From Macrotrachela quadricornifera (Eukaryota; Rotifera; Eurotatoria; Philodinida; Philodinidae), in NCBI GenBank assembly GCA_022393335.1, contig JAJEKB010021543.1, positions 2,460,254-2,524,253 of the forward strand: a DNA stretch of 64,000 nucleotides, written 5' to 3'. The position numbers and the translations under genes are program-made. Of this stretch, positions 11,740 through 23,700 are shown in pieces (positions within the stretch are counted from its first letter, which is position 1; every line of letters begins with the position of its first letter). The notes under the pieces were generated by a model that did no database searches, was not told the origin of the DNA, and saw only the letters and a program-made list of their open reading frames with translations.

Positions 11740-13079
11740 ACTACTTTTTCTGCAGTTCAAACGAATAAATACAAAGAAAAGTAAATGAGTCTCCATTAGG
11801 ATTCAAACCTAAGTAATATCACAACTGGTAACTAATTTGACAGTCTTAACTCAAATTTAAATCAATGTGAATATTTTGTATATTATTATTTTTTGGATGA
11901 AAGAAAAATAGCGGTACACTATCTTTTACCAAAAGAATGGATAAAAAAGGATTTCCTATGTATCAGTGAAATACTCATCAGCCAAGAAAAAACAAGTTAG
12001 AGGTAGTATTTACATTTTGGAACAAGTTGCTCTGTGGGAAACCACCATATCGAAAAATTCCGATAAGCTACGACTTCGTGAGTAGTAAACATATCGTCGA
12101 AATTTTTATCGATGGTTGTTTGAGATCTGCTGAATTACATATGACTCATAAGCAAGCTTTATTTTGTTCAAAAATTGTTGCATTAAAGTTAAGATCATTA
12201 TTACCGTAGTTTGATTTTAGACTGGGAATTTCCGTCGCAGCACATGACTGTTCTGAGAAACTATCGTACATATATGTATTCGGCTTAGTCCTATCGGCGA
12301 TAGCATAAAATTTAGTTTTTTCAATATATTTCTTAAACGATATCATAATTTTACTCTCCGCTCTTGTATATGTTGGAGCAAAATTCGAATTTGATCAAAT
12401 TCTAAATTTAACCAGACAAAGTTGAAATACCAAGATAGACTAGAAATTTTTTTAAACCGAATTGAGATCTCAATTCTGACTAGGCAAGAATTAGGATTTG
12501 ATCAAAGATAAATCTAGATAAACACGTGCTTCACTAATAATGGCGTAGAACTAAAAAATAAGATGCATCATTATGATAAATTAGAAAATATGTATTTAAT
12601 AGAAGAAGTTGCTGTTTTCAGTATGACTTGCTTAGAAGAATTAAAACAGATTGTTACTGATGATTTAAAAATATTCTAAACCTATGTTTATGTATAAAAA
12701 TAGGAATGTATTACATTATAAAATACCACTCAAATCCAGATTTTGCTCGTTGCATAAATATATGTATATTATGCTTTTTAGAAAATTCATCGGATCCTTT
12801 ACTTTTCAACATAGAATGACCGTTACTTACCTGAAAGCTGTAGGATAATAAACATTCTTACAGAAAACATAATTACTTTTAGTGAAGACTCGCAATGATA
12901 AACAGTTTTTTTTCCTGAAGTTATGTGATAATAAACTGATGACTTTAGGATAATTGAACCATCTTCATTTGATTTCATTATAACAAACTAATTTTCGGTA
13001 GTCATAAAACTTTCTTGCTTTCATAAATTTGTTAACTCATAAATCTTTGAAAAGTTTATGAAAATTTATATTTAGAGCA
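11740..13079. other. Intergenic; upstream exons of the NHL gene not found
   Basis: Searched for a signal peptide, Cys-rich or Thr-rich exon on the plus strand preceding the NHL exon; none is evident. Short frames at 12027-12209 and 12146-12346 have no recognisable features. Confidence 0.4.
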
Positions 13080-13110
13080 ATGTTTTATTGGTTTAATCTT
13101 TTTTTCACAG

Positions 13111-13991
13111 TGACGAATGGTGTAACTGTTGCTGGAGGTTATGGAACAGGCAACGCTACTAATCAACTTAACTCTGCTTTTGGTCTCTTCGTTGATGATG
13201 ATCAAACAATATTCATTTCTGATTGGGGTAACGATCGTATCATTCAATGGAAAATGAATGACACAAATGGACAAGTAGTCGCTGGTGGTCATGGTCAAGG
13301 AAATCGATTAGATCAATTGAAAGGCCCAACCGATGTGTTACTCGATAAAGAAACGAATAGTCTCGTTATTTGTGATCGATGGAACCGACGAGTTGTACGA
13401 TGGTCTCGTCGTAGTGGAACAACTGAAGGAGAAATTCTTCTTGAAAACATCTTCTGTTCAGGATTGGCCATGGATGAACAGCGATACCTCTACGTCTCTG
13501 ACACTGAACAAGGTGAAGTGAGACAATATCAAATAGGAGACAAGAATGGAATTGTTGTGGCTGGTGGCCATGGCAACGGCAATGGTCTTAATCAACTCAG
13601 CAGTCCATACTATATTTTTGTCGATCAACAACAGACTGTCTATGTGTCAGACGCTGTCAATCATCGTATAATGAAATGGAAAAAAGATGCAAAAGAAGGA
13701 ATTATCGTCGCCGGAGGTCAAGGGCCTGGGAATACTATGATACAATTATCTATACCTCAAGGATTGTTTGTTGATACGTTGGGTAACCTCTATGTGGTAG
13801 ATGATCGAAATGATCGAGTAATGTGCTGGCTTAACGGGACGAAAGAGAGCATCGCCATTGCAGGTGGAAATGGTCAAGGAATGGGAGCCAATCAATTGAA
13901 CAGTCCAGATGATTTGTTTTTCGATAGGCATGGTAATCTCTATGTTGTTGATACTGGAAATGATCGCATTCAACGTTTCTCAATTAAATAG
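13111..13991 (+). CDS. NHL-repeat beta-propeller protein (3' exon)
   Basis: Six NHL-type blades are visible, each of the form (G/D)LFVD..(Q/G)xxYVxDxxNxRIxxW, separated by VAGGxGxGNxxNQL linkers: a complete six-bladed propeller of roughly 290 residues ending ...RIQRFSIK. NHL propellers generally bind protein, RNA or glycan partners; the ligand here is unknown. A strong acceptor (TTTTTTTCACAG) ends at 13110, so the exon probably starts at 13111 in phase 1. The ATG at 13080 lies in the polypyrimidine tract of that intron and is probably not the start. The related gene at 30646-32592 carries a signal peptide, Cys-rich and Thr-rich exons upstream of the same domain, so 5' exons are probably missing, unseen or lost here. 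Confidence 0.85.
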
Positions 13992-14796
13992 ATTCTTGTA
14001 AATACATAGTTTTACTTGTTCTCTTTAAATAGATCGTGTTATATGAAAAAAGAAATAATTGTTCTATTCTTACATGCACGAGATATACTCAAATTTACAC
14101 ATTGTTTAACATAGTCCGACGAAGGCCTGGCTGTGTGCTACGATCATCAAGACTATTTCCCATCAAGCTTTTAAGTTTCTCTCGAAAGAATTGCAGATAT
14201 CAGGAATCTGCAGGGAGGGTCTTTTCTCTCTCTAATATAGACTTTCTAGTCATTGTTCTGAGACTGGTATGGTGTGGATGTTGGTGCGAGTATATTTAAT
14301 ATACCGGGTGAGTCAAAATCATTGCAATATTCAATATTTCACAAATATCTTAGCAGAAATAAATCATGTAATATTGATTCTTTTTTTAAAAGATACACCG
14401 TGAGAAGCTCTACAAAATCTTCTATTGTGCTCAGCGTAACAAATATATTTAAAAGACTATTTTATTTTATGAAAGACATTTGTCCGTACGGCTTTCATAG
14501 AGTTTTCGACAGCACCACTTTTGAAGAAAAAGGGCAAGGTGCTATTACTCTCTAAAATCGAGATATCTGTACCATGAAAAAATTTTCCAAATATTTTTGC
14601 TTTGCTCAATCCTTATAGAACCTCAATGTAATATTGATTGTAATCAAAAGCTTGAACAAGATATCGATGGTTGCTAAAAGTAAATACGAAAGGTCTCGAT
14701 TCAAGTATAGTGCGCAATCGTCCTAGTGACCAAGATTTTATATAATTTATTATGTCTTAACCAAAAAAATCGTCATCAAAAACTGGCATTAAACTT
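13992..14796. other. Intergenic between converging genes
   Basis: 3' flanks of the NHL gene (plus) and the RidA-like gene (minus). A transposon-end-like stretch, ACCGGGTGAGTCAAAATC near 14303, has no visible partner. Open frames at 14036-14299 and 14274-14555 are not supported. Confidence 0.35.
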
Positions 14797-15414
14797 CTAC
14801 TCCACTTCGATGATTGTCTCTACTTCGATGGTCACATTGAATGGTAACGACTGCATTCCACCAGAAGTTCGGGCATGCTTGCCCACTGCATCACCAAACA
14901 CATTGACAAGAAATGCAGAGCAACCATCCACAATCAAGGTATGATTGGTAAAGTCAGACTGTGTTAGTATTTTACCATTGATAAAGACGATTTTTTTCAC
15001 TCGATTCAAATTGCCCAAGTAATTTTTCATTCGATTAACCTGACGTACACATGAAAGCTTAGCTGCTATCACAGCATCATCAATACTAACTTCATTCGGC
15101 ACTCGTCCTTTGATGAATGTACCAGCTGGAGTTTGTGGCCCCGCACTGGAGAGAAACAACAGTGTGTTCACTTGAACGACGTCAACATAGTTTCCGAAGG
15201 CAGGCGCGAGATTGGGTAATTGTCCATTTGGAAAACCCAAAGCAAGTAGCTCGGCATTTAGCCGCTCGTCGATACTACTGTTATATTGCGACATTACATT
15301 GACGGCACTGATGATGAGCAGCAACGCGGTACCACAAAGATGAATGAGTGATGGAAATCGGTTGGACGCCATAATCTGTCTTGATTGCTTCTTATCACAC
15401 GAGTTGAATGTCAA
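14797..15414 (-). CDS. RidA/YjgF-YER057c-UK114 family protein, likely secreted
   Basis: The C-terminal 155 residues match the YjgF_endoribonc-type RidA branch throughout: APAFGNYVDVVQVNTLLFLS, KGRVPNEVSIDDAVIAAKLS, LGNLNRVKKIVFINGKI, SDFTNHTLIVDGCSAFLVNV, FGDAVGKHARTSGGMQSLPF, and a terminal NVTIEVETIIEVE. RidA proteins are trimeric and many deaminate reactive 2-aminoacrylate-type enamines; the activity of this branch is uncertain. The first 40 residues include a hydrophobic run, HLCGTALLLIISAVNVMS, that looks like a signal peptide, unusual for a family normally cytosolic or mitochondrial. Met15 is an alternative start. The gene is intronless and the family branch is mainly bacterial, so horizontal acquisition with an added leader is plausible (inference). 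Confidence 0.88.
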   Translation of the reverse strand: MTFNSCDKKQSRQIMASNRFPSLIHLCGTALLLIISAVNVMSQYNSSIDERLNAELLALGFPNGQLPNLAPAFGNYVDVVQVNTLLFLSSAGPQTPAGTFIKGRVPNEVSIDDAVIAAKLSCVRQVNRMKNYLGNLNRVKKIVFINGKILTQSDFTNHTLIVDGCSAFLVNVFGDAVGKHARTSGGMQSLPFNVTIEVETIIEVE

Positions 15415-17701
15415 TTTAAAATTGAAAGGCTTTTTATTTATATCTGATCGTTAATGTCTTTCAGCTCGATAAAATAATGTTTTATGTTGACCAAATAGGC
15501 AATAACAATATGGTAGCAAATATAAGAAACGGGAGAATAATACAAAGAATAGATGACTACGAAGATTAAGAATACAATTGCGTGTATATATATACTTTTT
15601 ACTATTGATAAGTACAAAATAATCATATTTGGTTTTAGATTTCTAATAAACAGTAGGAAGAAAGGCTTGGTAGGGTAAGACATATATGTAGGTCGAATAT
15701 ATACAAGCGCAAATGTCCATTTACGACAAGTCACGGCAGTAATCGGTTTTGTATGATGATTTACGATTATTTACAACATTGAATTTTATTACATCACTAT
15801 TCTCTCCTTTCTCTTTTCTTTTTGTTCATCTAGTAGTTAACGTCATATACCGAGAGTAGCGGTAACGCTACTTCTTCAGTTCGTCATTGTGATCATAATA
15901 AAAGAAAGGCTGCAGTAGCAACGAAACTATGCAGTCTATTCTCTTTTATTTTTCTATACAAGTGAGAAAATAAATGACGAAAAACAGCCCTTTATGACGG
16001 CTCTACTTTCATCCTGATTACTATGTCTAAACAAATTTTTATCGAACTATGTGATGATATATACAAAGAAATTGTACGCCGATACTTTGTTGTTGGATTT
16101 GCAGTTACAAAGATCAACACGTGCAATCGGACGAATCAAGCTCTTATTATTTTTAGTGCGAGTCATCTTTTATATTTGACATTGTGGCGAATAAAATATT
16201 TCGTAGAAGGAATAGTGTATTTGTTAGAAACAAAGCATTGACTCCTAGAATTTTTTCCATAGAGCATTGAATAAAGTGTTTTAAACTTAATCCTCTTTGT
16301 CTGTACTTGCCCATACCTTTATTGAAATCTACGTTATGAGCAGAGTGTGAGCCCAAAAATGATTTGATAGTTTCATTTAATAATCTAAAGGATTTATTTT
16401 AATAGTTGAAACGCATATGATTGAGAAGCATTTTTTATCATATTATGTTAGAAGTGCAACATATCATTGTTGAAATCATACGAATAATTTCTGTTTATAA
16501 AACACGCATGATTTTCAAAAGTTTTTTGAAACACTTCTATAGATTTTTTCGGTAAAATGGTTATATTTATTTTGACAATGTTAATTTTACTATATCACAC
16601 TATATATAATATAAGACGATACTGCAATTTTTCATTGAATAAATTAACTCGCTAATGACTATTTTTTGTAGCGCCATCTCTGTGTCATAGTCAAATTCGA
16701 ACTTGAAAACTAAGAGAAAAAAAGTTTACTGACTAAATCTGATGAATCATAGAATTAGTAATGAAAAAATGCATTAAAGAGGTCGTTGTAGCAGATCATT
16801 TTTTTGAAATTCTCATATATATTGTTCGCAACCATAAACAGATGTAGACGATTTTCTATATTTAAACTTTTTTTTTACCAAAGCCAACTTGCTAAGATCA
16901 CCATTAGTGAATATTATTAAGCCTACAATGATGGTTATTTTGACTAATGAAATATCAGAGAAATGAAAAAAATCAGCTAAAAATAGTTTTCACTAATTAT
17001 TGAACAGCGAGATCCTAGGAAGATACATCAGTGGTAGAACCTTCTGTCGATACGGAACACTTTTTCCGGCAATAGATTCGGCTATCGATCGAAATAGAAA
17101 GCTTTTTTGTATACGAAAATATCAAAATATTTATTTCTTAAAATAAATACAGTCATTAGAAAGTACATTTTGATATTGAATGGTTATTCTGTACACAGTT
17201 CATTAGTTTTGTCCGTATGCCATAACAATCAGTGTAGCTATCACAGATGACTTCAATGGAAATCAAATATTTTTCTAAGAGTTAGAAAATATTCAAGCAT
17301 GAGAACTAGAATTATCCGACGAAACGAGAAATCATATGAATAATTTTTTACTGCAATTGTAAGAAACTTAAGTTATTCAATCGCCATAGTATCAAAAACA
17401 AGGAAAAAGCAGCTGCATTTTTTTTTTTGACATCTATTGAATAAGAAAAACACAATCAAATAACAATGTTTGCATATATTTTTATGACGTATCAATCCAT
17501 GTAAAAAATCATTGCTTTTTTTTTCTTTTTATTCTGTTCTTTTATATTCAAAGAAAAAGAAAGAAATGTTTGCGTATATTCTTATCTGATTTAGATGCTT
17601 TTGAAAAGAGAATGAATTAACTAAAGGTAAAAAAAAAAACAAAATCTACTATTTAAATCATATTAATAAAAGATAAATTTTTCTTTATAGTATTTCTAAA
17701 A
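15415..17701. other. Intergenic, AT-rich, no confident gene
   Basis: Includes the upstream region of the RidA-like gene and the promoter of the NO VEIN-like gene. A 72-residue plus frame at 16023-16241 begins MSKQIFIELCDDIYKEIVRR, faintly like the start of a bdelloid F-box protein, but nothing downstream supports it. Confidence 0.4.
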
Positions 17702-20700
17702 ATGATAAATGAAAAAATAAGTTTAAAAGAATCTATTGAAGAATTATCATCAAAAAATACAGATTATAAATTTCCTGAACAAGCAATAAATCAAGCTGAA
17801 TCATTAAAATCTTTATCAAGTGATTTATATACAGATAATATACGATTTATTTATGAATTAATACAAAATGCTGATGATGCTCAAGCAAAAAATATTATTC
17901 TAACAATTTTAGAAAATAAATATTTAATTATTACTCATAATGGTAAACAAAAAAAAAAAATTCTCTTTTTAAATTTCTTTTTTTTAGGAAAACCATTCGA
18001 TAGAAAAGATTTACAAGGTTTATGTGGTATAAATAATGGTACAAAAAAGAAAGATCTTAATAAAACAGGTTATAAAGGTTTAGGATTTAAATCTGTTTTT
18101 GGAAAATCAAATTATGTTATTATCTATTCAAATGAAGAATATTTTAAATTTGATTCTTCACATAAACTAACATGGAATAAACAATGGGGAACAGATAATC
18201 AACAAATATGGGAAAAAGAAAATGATCGAATATTTCTTTATCCATGGCAAATTAATCCTATATATACAAATTCAAAAGATATTTCAAATATAATTATTAA
18301 TTTTATTAATTCACAAAAAAATCATATTCATGTTGCTTATATTATTTTATTAAATAATATTGAAGAAATTTATTTAGCTATTAATCAATTAAAACAACAA
18401 CCATATATGTTTCTTTTTTTACGAAATATTTCTCAAATAAAATTTTTAATTCAATCAAATCATACGATTTTAATTGATCGTCATTTAAATCATGATTTTA
18501 AAAAAATAATTATTAATAAAAAACTTGATTCACAATGGATTATTAAACATTTAGAATTAAATATTCCAAATAATATTATAGATAAATTATCTCAAGATAC
18601 AAAAGCTCCAGAAAAATTACGTTTTATTAAAAAAGCGGAAATATTTTTTGCAGCAAAATATATTGAACCAATATTTGATAAATATGGAATAATGATAAAC
18701 AATGGTGGAATAGAAAAATTACATGAACAAGAATCAATTCTATTTTCTTATTTACCAACAAAAATATATGATTATAAATTTCCTATATTAATAAATGCTA
18801 ATTTTTTAACAAATGTTAATCGAGAACAAATTCATACAGGTAAATATTTTCTTTTTTTTTTAAATATATTTATATATAAAATTTTCTTTAGATTCTATAT
18901 GGAATCAATGGTTATTTGATAAAATTGGTAGTGAAATATTTTCATGGATAAAAGAATTAATACAAAATAATAAATTTCGTTTTCAAGCTTATAGACTTAT
19001 TCCATCAAAATTAAATTTAAATAATAATATTTTATCGAAACAATTTAATCAATCATTTGAAAATACTATTAAACATTCAAATTTTATTCTTAATAGAGAT
19101 AATCGATTTTTAAAGGTAATTTTAAAATATGTTTTCTCTTATATGTAAAGATAGAGTTCATTTTTCCCTTGACTGTAGGTCAGGGTCTAAATCCCGAAAT
19201 TGTCGGTGTGTTTGTGGGTTTGTCCGCAGGGTCAAAGGTCAAAAAAAATCCTATAGAGTGGGTTCAAAGGTCAAAAAAACATCCTCAACTGCTATACTAT
19301 GGGGATACCCTTAGGTCCTGAACTGCTATACTATGCAGGTAAGCATGGCTCCTCAAGTCCTACTTTATAAAGGAGCTCATGGGTCCTAAAGTACCATACT
19401 GTAAGTTTAACTGTAGCTCCTCAAGCCTTATACAATGGGTATACCGAAAGGTCCCAAAGCTGTATACTATGAAGGTACCTATAGCTCCTCAAGTTCTATG
19501 CTATGAAGGCATCCGTAGTTCCTGAACTTCTATACCATGAAGGTACGTCTAGGCCTTGAAGTGCTATACTATGAAGGTACCACTAGATGCCACCGTTCGT
19601 CTCGAACACCAGGATGTTGTTCCAATATAATAGTGAAAAAACAGGGAGTTTGGCAGGCCATTATACAAATGGCATGATGGGACCTCAATATTGCCACTAT
19701 TATAGGGGTGAAACGTGGGGTTGTTTGGATAGATTCAAGGGTGTCGTAGACATTTCCTTGACTGTAGTGAAGATCTCAATCCAGAAACTGACGGTGTGTT
19801 TGTCCGCACACCCGCGGATTGGTCAATTTTTTCGATCAATCAGAATACATTTTTGCTAGGACTCACACATACTCAAGTAGCCTACTACGGGCAGATTCTC
19901 AAGCACTATAGATTGCAGGTATCCATAGGCCCTCAACTACTACACATATTTGGGGTACCCTTAGGTCCTCAACTGCTATGTATCCGTGGTATTCGTTATT
20001 ATCGAGACCTATCCCATAGGCTTTAGTCGTAATATTAATCTCTACTAAAAGGAATGTACTTGTCGTCAGGGTATTAGTCCGATCCTACAGTCAAGGGACC
20101 TAGTGGATCGCTTCGATCCACGCTACTTGTTAAATATTGTTTTCTTTTTTAGGTTAATGAAGTTATTATGGATTTAACATCAATGTCTAATCAATCATCA
20201 TTTATTAATATTGATTCAATGTGTCAGTATATAATAAGCAAGGAAATAAAATCTTGTCAATATGCTAATTATTCATTTATTGATTATGATTCAAATTTGG
20301 ATGAAATAGGTGTTAAAGTATTTAATTGGGATGATTGTATTGACATGCTTAAATCAGATATATTTATTAAAAATCATTCTATGGAAGATAATAAACGAAT
20401 GATTGAATATTTTTATAAAATATATTCTAATAATGATATTGATATTGATATTAATATTGAAGATATTCCATTTATAATGGATCAAAATAAACATTTACAA
20501 ACAATAAAAGATATTTATTTTCCAACTGAAACAATTGGTGATTGTGGAACAATTAATTCTGATGATTTATTTATACATAAAATAATATTTAATTGGTTAA
20601 ATGAAAAAAGTCAAAAAGGAGTAAAACAATGGTTAAAAAGTATTGGTATAGAAGAACGAACTGATTTAACATATTTACATAAAACAATTATTCCAAATGC

Positions 20701-23700
20701 AAAAATTTATATAACATTAAATAATGCAATAAAAACAATAAAAATGTTATTTATATTATTTCAAAAAAATATTATTACTAAAAAAGAACTTGATCAATTA
20801 AAAAAATTAAAATTATTAACAACACAATCAAATTTAATATCAGCTGAACAATGTTTTTTTTCGGATCAATATAAACCACGAACACAAATTGAAATTTATT
20901 TAAAAACAAAAGAAGATAAATTTTTATCATTCGATTATATTACATATGATAATTATAAAAAAGATAATGAAGATCTTATTGAATGGCGTCAATTTTTTCT
21001 TGCATTAGGTGTTCAAGAAGAATTACATTCAATTACATTTTCACAAAAATTAACATCTTATGAAGCAATTGGATATGGATTTCATGACAAATATCTATCA
21101 ACAACTTCACCTGATAGTAAACATACAGTCGATGCATTTTCAGGTTTAACAACTATTACATTTATACAACATACAATAGGTAAGCATAACAAACTATCAA
21201 ATATATTGAAAACATGTCGTTAATTTCTTTGAGAAAAACAAAAATGAAAAAAGTCACTACAATGCCCAGTTGAGTACTCTTAAGTTTGTCGGATACACTA
21301 ATAGCAGGAGACTTTTTCCGGTACATTCCCTATAGCGGCGTAACCAGGAAAAAATTACAGAAGTGGCAATGCCCCACCAAGCGTTGTTCATACTGAACGA
21401 AAAATTTTTTCGTGGGATTAAGAGTGTTCAAAGTTGACCAAAATCCATAAAATCTTACGAAATTTACAAAAAATATTACAGCTAGAGATGTGCAAACTCA
21501 TTAATTCGTTCGCAGCGATAAGACCCATCGTTGAATCTCACTATATTTTAAAACTAACAGGTGATCCAGAACAAATGGTCGCACGTGATATTTCATATTT
21601 TAATGTCTAAAAATGTTTTATTAGAAAAAGAACACTACATACCATAAGATGCAGTGTAAAGAGCTCTACAATCACCATAGTAAAGCTTGTTTGAATTGTG
21701 TAATTTTTGTCCCAAGGTGGGAGGGATCGAGTCCCTCCCTTGGCTACGACCCTGGCAACATCATAAATTGGTCGCACAAAGTTTTACTTGTTTTTTGAAA
21801 AAAGCTTTATTATGTAAATTGTAGAGCTTATTCCACTGCATCTTTTAGTATACGTTGTTTTCTAGTAAAACATATATAAACATTAAAATATGAGATATGA
21901 AGTGCAGCGATCTATCCTGAGTCATACATTACTTTCTAAGAAAATCGAATCGTCTCCAATGGGTTAAATATCAGCCTAGAACTGTGAGAAAGATAGATTT
22001 TTTGAATCTAAAAACCTTGGAAATTTTGAAAACACCTAAGATATCAGTTTTGCAAAGTTGATGAAATTACTATCCGAATATTCATTAAAAATATCATGGT
22101 TTCGAAAGTCTCACATTTAATCTTTCTTAAAACTTCACCATTTTGACAGGATCAAAGATTTTAATCAGATTCCAGTTTTAGGAGCGTGGTTCAAAGGTAA
22201 CCCGGCATAAAGATTTGCATTAAATATCTATATGATAAAAATTCTAGCTCTCTACACAAACAAAAAGTATGAAAAGTATCAAGGACAATTTATCATCTGT
22301 TATTATAGGATATCCTTTATGTCGAGTTACTTTTGAGCCCTCTATATATTTCCAATGTTTTTCCGCTGAAGGTGGCTACGCTCATGACAATTGTTTTAAA
22401 AAGTGTTTATCTACTGTGCGTGTAAAACTAGATGTTTTCTAAGGTCACAAACATACCATCTCACGGTGGATAAATAGAAATGTCCGTTCTGTTTCAATGA
22501 AAAATTTAGAAGGGGGGTATTGCATCTCCGGTGGTTATGCCACTAATTCACTAGGGACAGCAGTATCGATGAATATTTTAGATAGAAACAAATAATGAAA
22601 TGTTTATTTTTTTTTTGTTAGACAATTATGAATTTGCAAAATTCTTTTGGTCAGATGTAATTAAAAATATAAAACCAGAAATTTTAACACAAAAAATACG
22701 AATTTATTGGGGTCATTCAAATAAACGTGGTGCAATTGATGGAACATTATTAGATGATTGTGATTATATTAAATGGTTTGTTAAAAATCTTAAATGTATT
22801 CCAACAACAAATAAAATATGTGAACAATCAACTGAAATATTTTTTGATAATAAAGAATTAAAAGAATTATGTGGTAAATATATGTCATTTTGCTCAATAA
22901 TATTTCCACAAGATAAAATAAATTGGTATAATATATTTAATTTTAAAACAAAACTTTCAATAAATGATTATTTTGATTTAATTGAAAAAATTCGTTATGA
23001 TGAAAAATATTTCAAAGATAATCTTGATCGTATACAAATAATATATAATCATATATTAAAAGAAATATTTTATTGGTCATCTGATGAACAAAAACAAGCA
23101 AAAAAACGAGCAAAATTATCATATCTTCTAACTGATAATGATCAATGGAAATTATCTAATGATTTATATTTTTATATGGAAAATAATGAATCAAATATAA
23201 TATTAAATGATGCAATACCATGTCTTAAACTTAATTATAAAAATAAAAATCATTTACATTTAAATGAATTTTTAAATTTATTTAATATAAAACAAATTCG
23301 AATGAATGATTTAAAACTTGCTGATAAACAATCTTCATCTGCAGAATATTTTCAAAGAAAATTAATTGAAATTTCACCATTTTTAAAAAAATGGCTTAAA
23401 CATTTATCTATATCATCTGATATTATTTCTTTAATTGATAAAAAAATTCAACAAGAATATAATTTTATTGAATCAGATCATTTAGAATTATTTTATAATA
23501 ATAAATTTATTCAAGAAACAAATGTTTATTTTGATAATAAATATAAACAATTATATATTACAAGACCATGGGATAGTGAAACAACATTTATTAATCTTCC
23601 AAATAAATTATGTCAATTATTAAATATAAAAGGTTTTGAAAAAAATATTAGATTTTTATTAAAAGGTACAATTGATGAAATTAAAAAACATTTTAGTATA

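Noticed and set aside
14290..14330. Possible mariner-type terminal repeat (ACCGGGTGAGTCAAAATC)
   Set aside because: No inverted partner found nearby; a similar GGATCACCCTATA at 33448 is too different to pair with it.
16023..16241. Possible F-box start (MSKQIFIELCDDIYKEIV)
   Set aside because: Resemblance limited to about 18 residues; no continuing LRR-like sequence in any frame.
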